Below, in pieces: positions 1-10,200 of a stretch of DNA of 64,000 nt. The notes under the pieces were generated by a model that made no database searches, was not told the origin of the DNA, and saw only the letters and a program-made list of their open reading frames with translations. Within the stretch, counting starts at the first letter, position 1; each line of letters begins with the position of its first letter. Source of the DNA: Rhinopithecus roxellana. Lineage: Eukaryota > Chordata > Mammalia > Primates > Cercopithecidae. A program made the translations under genes and the position numbers. The stretch covers positions 43,005,022-43,069,021 of the forward strand of contig NC_044559.1 in assembly GCF_007565055.1 (NCBI RefSeq). Direction: 5' to 3'.

Positions 1-1260
1 ATTGACGTTTTTGAAAACTCAAATCGAGTTGGGCTGCAACTGCATGCCCAGAGGGACCTGAATCATACACACACTGGATAATGAAATACACTTAGATTTT
101 ATTAGTGGGTAATTCATGCTCAGAATCTTGGAACAATAATATAATTAAATAAACAACTGGGAGAAGGAACCAGATAAGTCAAGAGGTAAAATTATTTAGC
201 TGAAGTTAGAATGGAAGTAAGGAACTGCATTTAAAAATTTTGAATTCAGCCATTAACTTGTGGAAAGAGAAGAGATAGAGAACTAAGTACCAGACTGGCA
301 AGGAAGGAGGGCAAGAGTCTTTCAGCAGTAATATCATCAATGCAGTAGGCAGAAAGGTTGCTGTTGTGTGTTTATTGTGTCAGGAATCATACAAAGATGT
401 GCATCCAGTTCAGGGTGTGCGAATGCATAAAGATCACCAACACTTTCTCATTAATGTCCCTTAAAAGTTAATCACTTTAACCCCAACAATTTTCTCTCAC
501 TTCGTACAAATAAAACAATATATATTTTTCTTTTACAAAAGGCAGTGAAAAAGCAGTTAAAGCATCGATTAATTTGAAATTTTTCAGTGAACCTTTGACA
601 TTCAAGAATCAGTCACTTCATTCTACTGATTAAGTATTGCTTTTCTTTCATGGAGATAAAATAATTTCTCATTACTCAAGCAACCTTCTTGATCCTCATT
701 TCTAGAGGATTCTAGAAAACAGTAAATGGAGCATACTGAGCCTGCAACTTTGGGGAGTGGCAGGACAGAGTGGAAGGGGATAGGCTTGCAGCTGCCGTTT
801 TAGGATCCTTCAATAAGCAGCTCTAAAAGAAGCTGTGGGAGCTTTAACACATTGCAGAGTACCGTTTCCCAGGCTGTGCACCCTTCTGAAGGGGGGTTCC
901 TCCAGGGCAAAGGCTGGTCTGATTACATGCATCTTTCCAGAGCCTCTCACCAGGCCTGGCACCAGTGGAGGCTCAATGTGGAAAGATGGGGTGGAGAGAG
1001 AAAGCATAATATAAATATGAACGGGTTTCTTCAGTAGAACTTGAGACAATGGGAAATGAGAGACCCTGGTTTATAGGTGGAAATTCCAAAGAAATGAGAA
1101 AAAAAAAATCAAGGCAAAATAATGCAGTTAATTAATTAGAGCAAACATTTCCTTCTCTACATCAACTTTTCGTTAGCTTCACGGGCGTGTGCACATCCAG
1201 GGATAGGGAGAAAACTTTAGCACTATGGAAGTATTGACCAAAATTGGATTCTTGTGTTTC
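1..1260. other. Upstream non-coding DNA
   Basis: No gene, exon or confidently named repeat was recognised here. The stretch is AT-rich and CpG-poor up to about 1180, then changes into the CpG-rich promoter. Short open frames near 810-1049 have no recognisable protein content. Confidence 0.6.
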
Positions 1261-1362
1261 AGAGACTAACTTAAAGGGGACGGCGCCACGGACAGAGATG
1301 TAAAGATCTTTCCCGCTTTCTACTCAGAGGGCGGGCAGAGCGTCAGCCCCCCCTACCAGAAA

Positions 1363-1381
1363 ACTACATTTCCCAGAATGC
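1363..1381 (+). promoter_or_regulatory. ZNF143/THAP11-type site (SBS)
   Basis: The sequence ACTACATTTCCCAGAATGC closely matches the long composite motif bound by ZNF143 and THAP11 in many CpG-island promoters (ACTACA followed by TTCCCAGMATGC). It lies about 280 bp upstream of exon 1. The motif match is seen directly; binding is inferred from knowledge of the family. Confidence 0.75.
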
Positions 1382-1430
1382 CATACGCGGGCGTGAGAGG
1401 GCGTGAAAAGAGCCTTGGCGCGATGGTCCT

Positions 1431-1443
1431 TGGGAGTTGTAGT
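1431..1443 (-). promoter_or_regulatory. Second ZNF143/THAP11-type half site, inverted
   Basis: TGGGAGTTGTAGT is the reverse complement of ACTACAACTCCCA, the 5' core of the ZNF143/THAP11 motif. It lies 50 bp from the first site and in the opposite orientation, so the two sites face each other. Confidence 0.6.
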
Positions 1444-1491
1444 TTCCACGCGTCCAGCTCGAACGCCGGTGCCTCAGTGGTAAAATGAGCC

Positions 1492-1497
1492 CACGTG
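1492..1497. promoter_or_regulatory. E-box CACGTG
   Basis: A canonical palindromic E-box sits in the context CCACGTGATC. Such sites are bound by USF, MYC/MAX or TFE-type bHLH-ZIP factors. The six-base match is exact, but use of the site is unproven. Confidence 0.45.
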
Positions 1498-1571
1498 ATC
1501 GGAAAAGCAGCGGTTTCCCTTTGAGCCGGAACAGGATGACTGGGTTGACCGATGCTGGGCAGCTGAGCGGA

Positions 1572-1576
1572 CCAAT
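1572..1576 (+). promoter_or_regulatory. CCAAT box (distal)
   Basis: CCAAT occurs in the context GACCAATCGG, a good NF-Y context. It lies 27 bp upstream of the CHR element. NF-Y boxes upstream of a CHR are a hallmark of G2/M-regulated promoters. Confidence 0.6.
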
Positions 1577-1602
1577 CGGCCGCCTAGACTGAGTCGTTGG
1601 CG

Positions 1603-1608
1603 TTTGAA
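1603..1608 (+). promoter_or_regulatory. CHR element TTTGAA
   Basis: TTTGAA matches the cell-cycle genes homology region bound by DREAM and MMB complexes through LIN54. The preceding GTTGGCG resembles a weak E2F/CDE half site. Its position between two CCAAT boxes, shortly upstream of exon 1 of a spindle-checkpoint gene, supports a functional role, but this has not been shown here. Confidence 0.55.
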
Positions 1609-1613
1609 ATCAG

Positions 1614-1618
1614 CCAAT
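1614..1618 (+). promoter_or_regulatory. CCAAT box (proximal)
   Basis: CCAAT occurs in the context CAGCCAATGG, an almost ideal NF-Y site. It is 42 bp from the distal box and immediately downstream of the CHR. Confidence 0.65.
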
Positions 1619-1639
1619 GGAAGGTCTACGCTGGAGCTT

Positions 1640-1750
1640 CCTCTGCGCCTCCTTCGCCTAGCCTGCGAGTGCTCTGAGGGAAGCAAGCAGGCGGCGGCGG
1701 CGGTGGCGAGCGGCGAGTAGTGGAAACGTTGCTTCTGAGGGGAGCCCAAG
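1640..1750 (+). other. BUB3: BUB3 exon 1 (5' UTR)
   Basis: The 3' border is clear: CCCAAG at 1745-1750 is followed by the donor GTAGGG. The 5' border is approximate because the promoter lacks a TATA box. The exon has no ATG. It includes a GGC-rich run near 1690-1710. Splicing to 2175 places the start codon directly after CCCAAG, giving A at position -3. Confidence 0.75.
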
Positions 1751-2174
1751 GTAGGGAGGCGAGGCGACGGTGTGCGGGAGCGGACTCTCCAGGGACTTCC
1801 CGGGTCTGCAACTGGCAGGGCCGTTCCGTTCGCAGGGGATCCCGTTTCATTTCTATTGTTTTCCCTTTATTTTTAGGAGTGCCCGGGGCGACGGGACCCG
1901 GGAGAAGGGAAAGGGAACGGTCTGGGGTCCGGGCATCGCTGCAGGCCGGGCTGGGTTTAGGGGGACTGCGGTGCCTGCCGGGCCGGTTTGGGCGCGGCGA
2001 CCGCCGGAGGAGGGGACGAGTTCCGACCTTGGCGGGCTAGTGCTCGGCGCAGGCGCAGAGACTCCTCGCGGTCGTCTCGGCCCCTCCCTCTGGGGTTCCC
2101 CACCGCCAGGCTATCCGTGCGCAGCCACAGCCCGCGGGACCCTTGGGGACCCTGACTGGGCCCCTGTTCTGCAG
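1751..2174 (+). other. BUB3: BUB3 intron 1
   Basis: The intron is 424 bp, GC-rich, with donor GTAGGG and acceptor CTGCAG. It has no ATG in any + frame. The BUB3 frame stays open backwards from 2175 to 1755, where a TAG overlaps the donor. Retaining it would lengthen the 5' UTR without adding an upstream AUG. Confidence 0.85.
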
Positions 2175-2369
2175 ATGACCGGTTCTAACGAGTTCAAGCT
2201 AAACCAGCCACCCGAGGATGGCATCTCCTCGGTGAAGTTCAGCCCCAACACCTCCCAGTTCCTGCTTGTCTCCTCCTGGGACACGTCCGTGCGCCTCTAC
2301 GATGTGCCGGCCAACTCCATGCGGCTCAAGTACCAGCACACCGGCGCTGTCCTGGACTGCGCCTTCTAC
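2175..2369 (+). CDS. BUB3: BUB3 exon 2 (first coding exon, residues 1-65)
   Basis: The acceptor CTGCAG precedes ATG directly, so the start codon is the first three bases of the exon. The exon encodes residues 1-65 and ends at DCAFY with the donor GTAGGT. It covers the first WD blade, including the SWDTSVRLYDV stretch. Confidence 0.97.
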
Positions 2370-4251
2370 GTAGGTGCCCTCCCGCCCCGCTCCGGCCCTC
2401 TTCCTGTGTTACGATTCTCCACGTTAAGAGCGTTTCTTTTCCAGTGTTGGGTAGAGGCGTCTGTCGGTGGGGTTATTTAGACAGTTCTTTAGCTTTTCAG
2501 GAGCACCTGCCTTGAGCCGGTACCGTTGTAGGTTGGGGATATGCAGACATTGGAAACTCCGTTTCCCCTTTCCATTAAAGGCTTGTGGAGTAACTCTGTA
2601 AACTTTCTGAACATAAATGATCATTGTATTTGCAACAATACTGTTTTGGCTGCCGTATTGAACGAAACCATTTAGGGGAAATGTATGTTTACCCTCAGCT
2701 AGCGTGTTGGCTAGAATAAAGCAGCCCTCCTTTAATTTCCTGACACAGGAGTTTAGTGACCACTTGCTTTTTTATGCGGTTTTTTGGTTTGTTTACCATG
2801 AATAGTTGAGTCCAGTGCATATCCTCAGCATAAACTGAACACTTACTTGTAGAAATAAGAAAGTTGAAACCCTTTCAAAAGTTCTAGTTTTTAAATGGTT
2901 CAAAATTGTTTTATAGGATCCAACGCATGCCTGGAGTGGAGGACTAGATCATCAATTGAAAATGCATGATTTGAACACTGATCAAGGTAATGTGACAATA
3001 TCTTTACCAGTTTGTTTTCTTGACTAGTGTTCTAAAGTATAAATGTTTATGTAGGAAGAGTAGTTCCTAAATTGCTTAGTTACCAAGTTGCTTAAGCTTG
3101 AATTTAGGATGTTTTTGTTTAAATGATAACCATTGAGTTACAGATTACAGAACATTATGCATATATTTTTGCAGGAAAACCAGTTGTGGTCACCATTGTC
3201 AGTGTTTACGTAAATTGACACTTAAGTATTTGGCCTTTATTTTGTTCTTAGAAGTGGGCTGGATCCCAGACTGGCCAGCGTTTCATTAGGATTTTCCTCT
3301 ACAATGCTGATGTTTTGAGAGTTCAGTTTTCAGAAACTAATTTAGTTTTCAGAAGCTAAAGGTAGATTTAAAACCTGACAAAAAATTGGCAATCATGTCT
3401 ATATTAATTGTGTTTGTTATAGGTATTTAGCAAAATATGTTTCAGTTGCAGTTTTTGAATGAGTAACTAGATGATACATTTCCTTTCAGTTAAGTAGTTT
3501 CTTAGAGGTCCAGATATGAAATGACTTATTCAAATTTTTTTGGTGACATTGGGACAGTGTAGAGATTGGAATGGAACCCACATGCATAGAGCTGTCTAGC
3601 TGAGCATTTGTTTCCATGTATCTTCATCAGACGCAGATATCCTAAGGAGATAGGTTGGTATGGAGATAGGACTAGATAGAAGATGAGTTGAGCAACGGGA
3701 GAATGGTTGGAGGATGGCCACATTTTGTCGAAAAAACTAAGCACCCAATTAGAAGAGGCTTTTGCATGAAAGTTACTTTCGTCTTTAACTTATACTGCAG
3801 GTATTTGGTTTTGTTTGCCAGTAGCTTACCCTGTGTAATAAGTAAGCTTGGAGATCTAGGTTCTATTTGTTCAGAAACTTGTGGGGGTAGGGAGAAACAC
3901 TGAAAAGCTAACTTCTCGATTTTCAGTGTTACATAGAGAATTAGCTGTTTATTCTGTGAAAGTCACTGCCAAACTTCATGAAATTCTTTTTTTCTCTCTC
4001 CCTTCCTTCCTTCCTTCCTTCCTTCCTTCCTTCCTTCCTTCCTTCCTTCCTTCCTTCCTTCCTTCCTTCCTTTCTTTCTTTCTTTCCCCTTCCTTCCTTC
4101 CTTCCTTCCTTCCTTCCTTCCTTCCTTCCTTCCTTCCTTCCTTCCTTCCTTCCTTCTTCTTTCTTTCTTTCTTTTTTCTTTCTTTCTCTTTCTTTCTTTC
4201 TCTCTCTGTCTCTCTCTCTGTCTCTCTCTGTCTTTCTTTCTGTCTTTCTTG

Positions 4252-4288
<37 letters not shown>

Positions 4289-7200
4289 TGTCTTTCTTTC
4301 TGTCTTTCTTTCTGTCTTTCTTTCTGTCTTTCTTGCTGTCTTTCTTTCTTTCTTTCTTGATGGAGTCTCGCTCTGTTGCCCAGGCTGGAGTGCCATGGTG
4401 TGATCTTGGCTCACCACAGCCTCTGCCTCCCGCATTCAGGCAATTCTCCTGCTTCGGCCGCCCAAGTAATTGGGACTATAGGTGCGTGCCACCATGCCTG
4501 GCTATTTTTTGTATTTTTTAGTAGAGGCGAGGTTTCACTATGTTGACCAGGATAGTCTTAAACTCTTGATCTTGTGATCCGCCCACCTTGGCCTCCCAAA
4601 GTGCTGGGACTAACCTTACTGTTTGAAGGTCAGGACCATATATTGTTCCTTCCTATATCCTTAGCAGTTGGCACAGATTCTGGTGTGTAGTAGATGTTAG
4701 TTGAAGGAATAAATGAGATATGGTGGGAAGGTTCAAATTGAAAAGAAGGAAAATGTCTGATTGAAAATTTGAACCACAGTGGAACCAGGTAGAATAATGA
4801 GAAGACTTCACTCTCAGTTCTCATAACCCTTTAGCCTTGTAAATAAGTTTCTTAGCAGCATTGGCTTCATGTTCAACATAAATGTTGTTGATCCAGAAGA
4901 CCATCTCCATTCATTTGTTCATTCAACATATGTTTCTTGAGCACCTAGCCTGTACCAGAGCTTGCACTAGATACCGGCAGAGATCACAGAGTTAAACGCA
5001 GTTCCTGATAGGAAATCTAGAATCAAGTGAGGAAGATAACAGACATGCCACTGTTTTAATGTAATCTGAAATTCAAGACAGTCTTTGGTATGTGCCATAC
5101 TAGTGAGTCATGTGAAGTGTGCACTGTAAGGTGAACAGAGAGGAATGGGTAACTTTGTAGTCATGGAGAGATTTTCTGTCTGTAGACATTTCCATGGGGT
5201 TGGATGAGGCAAATTGATTACAGTTGAATGAATGCTTCTTTTAACTGTTTATTTTAGGAATCTTTAGTAAAGGTAGTAAGCTAGATGTTGGGGATTCCCC
5301 CCCTTTTTTTTCCTATAGAAAATCTTGTTGGGACCCATGATGCCCCTATCAGATGTGTTGAATACTGTCCAGAAGTGAATGTGATGGTCACTGGAAGTTG
5401 GGATCAGACAGTTAAATTGTGGGATCCCAGAACTCCTTGTAATGCCGGGACCTTCTCTCAGCCTGAAAAGGTAGGCTCTTTATATTCATTGCAGGAGTTG
5501 ATGGTTTTGGGGTGATTTTTGTCTTAATGCATGATTGCTGACTATGTTGGTTGAATTTAAAGGTGAAAAGTCAACATGGGGGGAAAAAGTTGACAGTCGA
5601 TTTTATAAATCCAACTACATAGAAATGCTTTAATGCAAAAGAAAATTAACTTTGGGATTTGAGGCCAACTTTTATTTGTCAGTTGTTATATTTGCTTCCA
5701 TGTATTGTTAATGCTTTAAATCGCAGAATTGAGAAGCAACTCACTGCCTTTTCAGAGAAGTCATTTAGCAGACTGTTCGATTGTCTTAAATTGACGCTCC
5801 ATCCCAAACCAGAAAATTGGATGGAGCATCACTTATTTTCATTTGTTATCTGAGGTTTCTTTTGAGTTGGCTGTTGAGAGGGCAAAATGGGTTATCATTT
5901 CAAGTTCAGTGAGAAAGGTGTTTTATGTTCCCTGGCTTCTCCTGTTTGTATATGTATTTTTTAATAATGATAGATGTAGTTTCAAGGCTGTTAGCGAACA
6001 AAGCTTTTTAAAACCGAAACTTTGTGTATTATTCTAACCTTTTGTTCTGTATGATGAAAGTGTAATTGAGCATTCCTTCTGTATCCTCATCAGACTTTAT
6101 CAGGTGGTAGTTAATTTTAAAGATTGATTGTTTTAGCAGTTTAAGGCATCCCTCACTTGAGTCTATTTCCTCAGCGTAAATATACTATTCAATTCCTGTT
6201 AGCCATCATTATATACAATAGTGCATCCAAAGAGCCATTATTTTTGTCACATCACAGTCGAATCTACTCCTGGCAAGACCTTTGTTCAGAATAAAATAAT
6301 TGCAGTGTTTCTAGTTTTGATTTATGGTTGTATGTAACATGTTAAGAACTGTGATAAATTGCTGACAGAATATCATATAATGGACAGCCACACTGAATCA
6401 AGCTGCTTATTGGTTCAGCAAGGTTCATTATGTCACTTTTTTTAATACTTTCTTTGATAAATGTATATACCTAGTCAGTAGCATGACAGTGGTTTCACTT
6501 GATTTATGATCAGTGGGGATAGAAAGCACTATTAGAAGCTTGTGTGTCACCTATATAGTAAAGATTTAAGATAAAATTCCCAGTATGATTGTACCATTAT
6601 AAATCGATCTCTTTCTGGATTCTCTGTTTTTAAAGTTTGGTACTTTATACATCTTAGATTAATTTTCATTTCACTGCAAACATTTTGTTTTCTGAGTAAG
6701 CTATGATAAATCTTAACAACATTTCTCACATTTAAATCTGCTTATATTAAATCTGTTGTTTTGAATCTTAATTTTAATTCCTTATTTTTCCCTTAGTCAC
6801 ATTAATTGTTGAATTTTAGGGCCAGATTCTAGAGAGGGGTGGGGCATGGCGTTGTTACAGCTGGTAACTCGATTCTTCTTCAGCTCATGGTATGTGGTTA
6901 ACATACTAGTGATTATTAACAACATATGGCTTAAGTATTGAATGTTGAATAGACATCTTACCTTGCCATGGGGCCTCTGCATTTTTTATGGCAGTTCTTC
7001 AGGTTTGAAAATGCTAAGTCAGATTAGAGTTTCTTATTGATCGAAAATCATAGAGCACAGTTGTGACTCGCAAGTCTAAATTTTTTAAAAGTGACTGAAC
7101 ATGATCAGGAGAATATTTTTTTGCCACCTTTTTAATGAGTTGGCTACCTCTGTTTTGTTACCAAGTAACATTATATTTGCAAATAAACCACTAAATGTTC

Positions 7201-10200
7201 GCTTGTAGGAAATTCTATGGTTAATTATAAAGGAATTTTTGTGGAAAGTTTAATATTGAAGAAAGGCATTATGAGGGAAAAAGAAGGGATACAGTACTTT
7301 TAAAAATTTTCCCTAATGTTGAACTTCTATCTTGAATGTGTAGTATTACGTCAGGGCACAAGAATTGCTTTGTTGTATGTCAGACCACTGTCTTGTCTTT
7401 TAATTTTGAGTTTGTATGCCACCAAAGGCTACTAAACATCTAATTAGTGGTGGCTCCCTCACCCTTCCTGGAAAGGCCTATTTATTCCATGTAACAACTG
7501 GGGGGAAAAAATCAAGATTTTGAGAGTTGCAAAATGAAATATTCTAAAAGGGTGATTATAGAAAAATAATTTTGAAAATGATTGTTTTATGAAAAGCCAG
7601 AAACTCATTAAACTCTACCTTGAATTATTTTATGGCTTTATTATCTCCTTCTTGAATTTTTTTTACACTTTTATGTTGTCTCTAAATGAAACATGAAGGC
7701 TGGGAAAAATAGTTTAATTTGTTTTAGTAATGGAGGGAATTAAGACTTCAAAAGCTCTTTTACAGAATTACTTAGAATGTACATTATATGATGCTTGGTG
7801 AAGTATGAAGAGCATCATGGGTTTGCTATTTTGTGCAAACTTGGTTTAAATAATTGCAGTATCTAAAATTGTTACTTGTGATTGGGGAATTCAGTCAGCT
7901 AATTTTTTATGGTTTTATGATCAGATGGACTTTATTTTGGGGCAAAATGCCATTTTCAGGCAAGTAGGTGATTTTTAGCAAGTTTTGATCTTTTTTAAAA
8001 GGTATATACCCTCTCAGTCTCTGGAGACCGGCTGATTGTGGGAACAGCAGGCCGCAGAGTGTTGGTGTGGGACTTACGGAACATGGGTTACGTGCAGCAG
8101 CGCAGGGAGTCCAGCCTGAAATACCAGACTCGCTGCATACGAGCGTTTCCAAACAAGCAGGTACTGAACTCTAGTCCCTCTTCTTTCTGGAATTTGAAAA
8201 TAATGTGATCTTATAGTATAATAATTTGGCCACTATCCCCTAAAGCCTTCTTTTTTTTTTTTTTTTTTTTTTTTTCAGTAGTGATTTAGAATTTGCTGTT
8301 AGGTGTATTCCTTGATATTTTTGACAGCCATGTGTTAAAAGGAAGTGCGTTAACCCCCATTTTAGAGACGACCTTGATGTTCAGAGAGACCAAGTAATCT
8401 GCTCAGGAAGTGGTTTGAATAGAGGAGGTCTTCTGATCTTTTGTTGATCCTGGTCCAGGATGCTTCATAGGTATACAGAATCAAAGAGGGCTTTGCAGAT
8501 ATTTCAGTTTACAAAATGCTGAATTAAAATTTATATCTGGATTTTAAGCTTATGGAATTTGCTGTTTTCTTTTTGCCTTTTTGTAATCCTAATGCTTATA
8601 GAGTTCTTTCCCCAGTTTGACAATAGAACTTTGTGGTTTTTTTTCTTAAACTCAACTGAGGTTAGAGAGGCAGGGCCCCTCTTATGACTGGATGTACAGG
8701 GTGCCCTTCCATCGCTAAATAAGATTAGCCTGTTTATTAGTGATCTCCCTCCTCCCTCAAGTCCTTAAAGTTTTAAGAGGAGATGGTGGTGTGTGGTCAG
8801 TTGCAATAGAAATTTTGCAAGAGGAAAAGTCATTAAAAACAGAAGGTGTCTTTGGTATCTTATGGCTGTCCTTTGGTGGTTGTAGAACTGGAAGCAGGTA
8901 TGTTATTCTCTTGGCTTTTTAACCTGCAAAGGCTAGTACCTCAAATGGTGATCACAGTTCCTTTTCTTAGGAAATTGGAAATTTCCACTGAAGATAAAGA
9001 ATTGCAGTTATGTGAAACTTTAGAGATTTAAATATGTGATTAAAATATGCTTTCATTGTGAACATTATTTTAATGCCATTATATCTAATATTTTCTATAA
9101 GATTATTTCTACTTTGTAATGGCAGTTAAAAAGTCAGATTTTACTGACTTATTTATTTCTTCATAAACAGTTTTCAGGATTAAATCTTTTTCATACCTTG
9201 AAGGATTAAAAAATCATAGATTTTGTATTTGGTGAGTTCTCTCTTATTTTTTAAGATATTGTCATTTCAAGGAAAGATGAGAAAACGTATGAAATTGTAA
9301 ACCACTTTTGAATGTCCCTGAAAGTCTTTGTGCAAACCTGACTTACTGTACTAAATGTAAGAAGTAGCATGACTGAGATGGAAGACTGGTGTTCCAGTTT
9401 ATTTGGATTATTGATACCCCCAATGAAGGAAACACAATTCTTAACAGTTGTTCGTGATGAAGAGGCACAGAACATAGTAGAATATATTTTAACTGAGGGA
9501 ACAAATTTGAGTCTGCTGGGCAGGACAACAGGACAACAAATAAGCGACACTAAAACACTAAATTTTGTTTAGGTTTGATGAAATAACTAGACATTTTTTA
9601 TTGTAATGTGCAAGGCCCTGGTACCTGTGAAGAAAGCAAGTGATGCCAGTCTTATTTTCTTTTTAAAGTCATCGTAACTATGTTAGTACAGCCTAAACAC
9701 TTCATTAAAGCCTGCTGTACTTCTCATTTCTGAAATAATCACTCTTTAGTGTGGGTTGAATTTGGGAATTAGCACCTTGTTTTTGGAAGCTGGAATTTAC
9801 CATTTTTCCCTCTGGTTCTCTCTTGGCAGGGTTATGTATTAAGCTCTATTGAAGGCCGAGTGGCAGTTGAGTATTTGGACCCAAGCCCTGAGGTACAGAA
9901 GAAGAAGTATGCCTTCAAATGTCACAGACTAAAAGAAAATAATATTGAGCAGATTTACCCAGTCAATGCCATTTCTTTTCACAATATCCACAATACATTT
10001 GCCACAGGTAAAGTATGGCATGCTGACCTATATTTATTTATTATATTATTTGGTGCTTGCTTTTTATGGTATTTAGTGAGAAAAAATCTATATAATGCTT
10101 TATGGAAATGTAATTTCCATGACCTTAAAACTTAACTGTTAAGATAATGGTTATTTCTGTATCTGGTGTTAAGAACCATTTTAACTATTTTGAAATTACT

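Larger units (their letters stand above)
1270..2420. promoter_or_regulatory. BUB3: CpG island over the BUB3 promoter, exon 1, intron 1 and exon 2
   Basis: CpG dinucleotides and G+C are much denser here than in the rest of the window, for example around 1380-1480, 1560-1760 and 1880-2130. A GC box (GGGCGGG) lies at 1329-1335. There is no TATA box at a plausible distance from exon 1. This is the usual arrangement for a broadly expressed vertebrate gene with dispersed transcription starts. The limits were judged by eye. Confidence 0.85.

Noticed and set aside
1770..2480. 236-codon frame joining intron 1, exon 2 and intron 2 in the BUB3 frame
   Set aside because: It starts at GTG, not ATG, and reads through both splice sites. 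Only the part 2175-2369 is coding. A non-AUG extension is mentioned as a possibility, not called.
3881..4521. Long open frames on both strands, rich in Ser-Phe-Leu or Arg-Lys-Glu
   Set aside because: They are translations of the TTCC/TTTC microsatellite and the adjoining Alu. Every frame of such a repeat is open, and no real domain is present.
5285..5515. Open frame extending exon 4 on both sides
   Set aside because: The extra residues come from intron sequence. The GT/AG borders and continuity with exons 3 and 5 define the true exon. The same applies to frames around exons 6 and 7.
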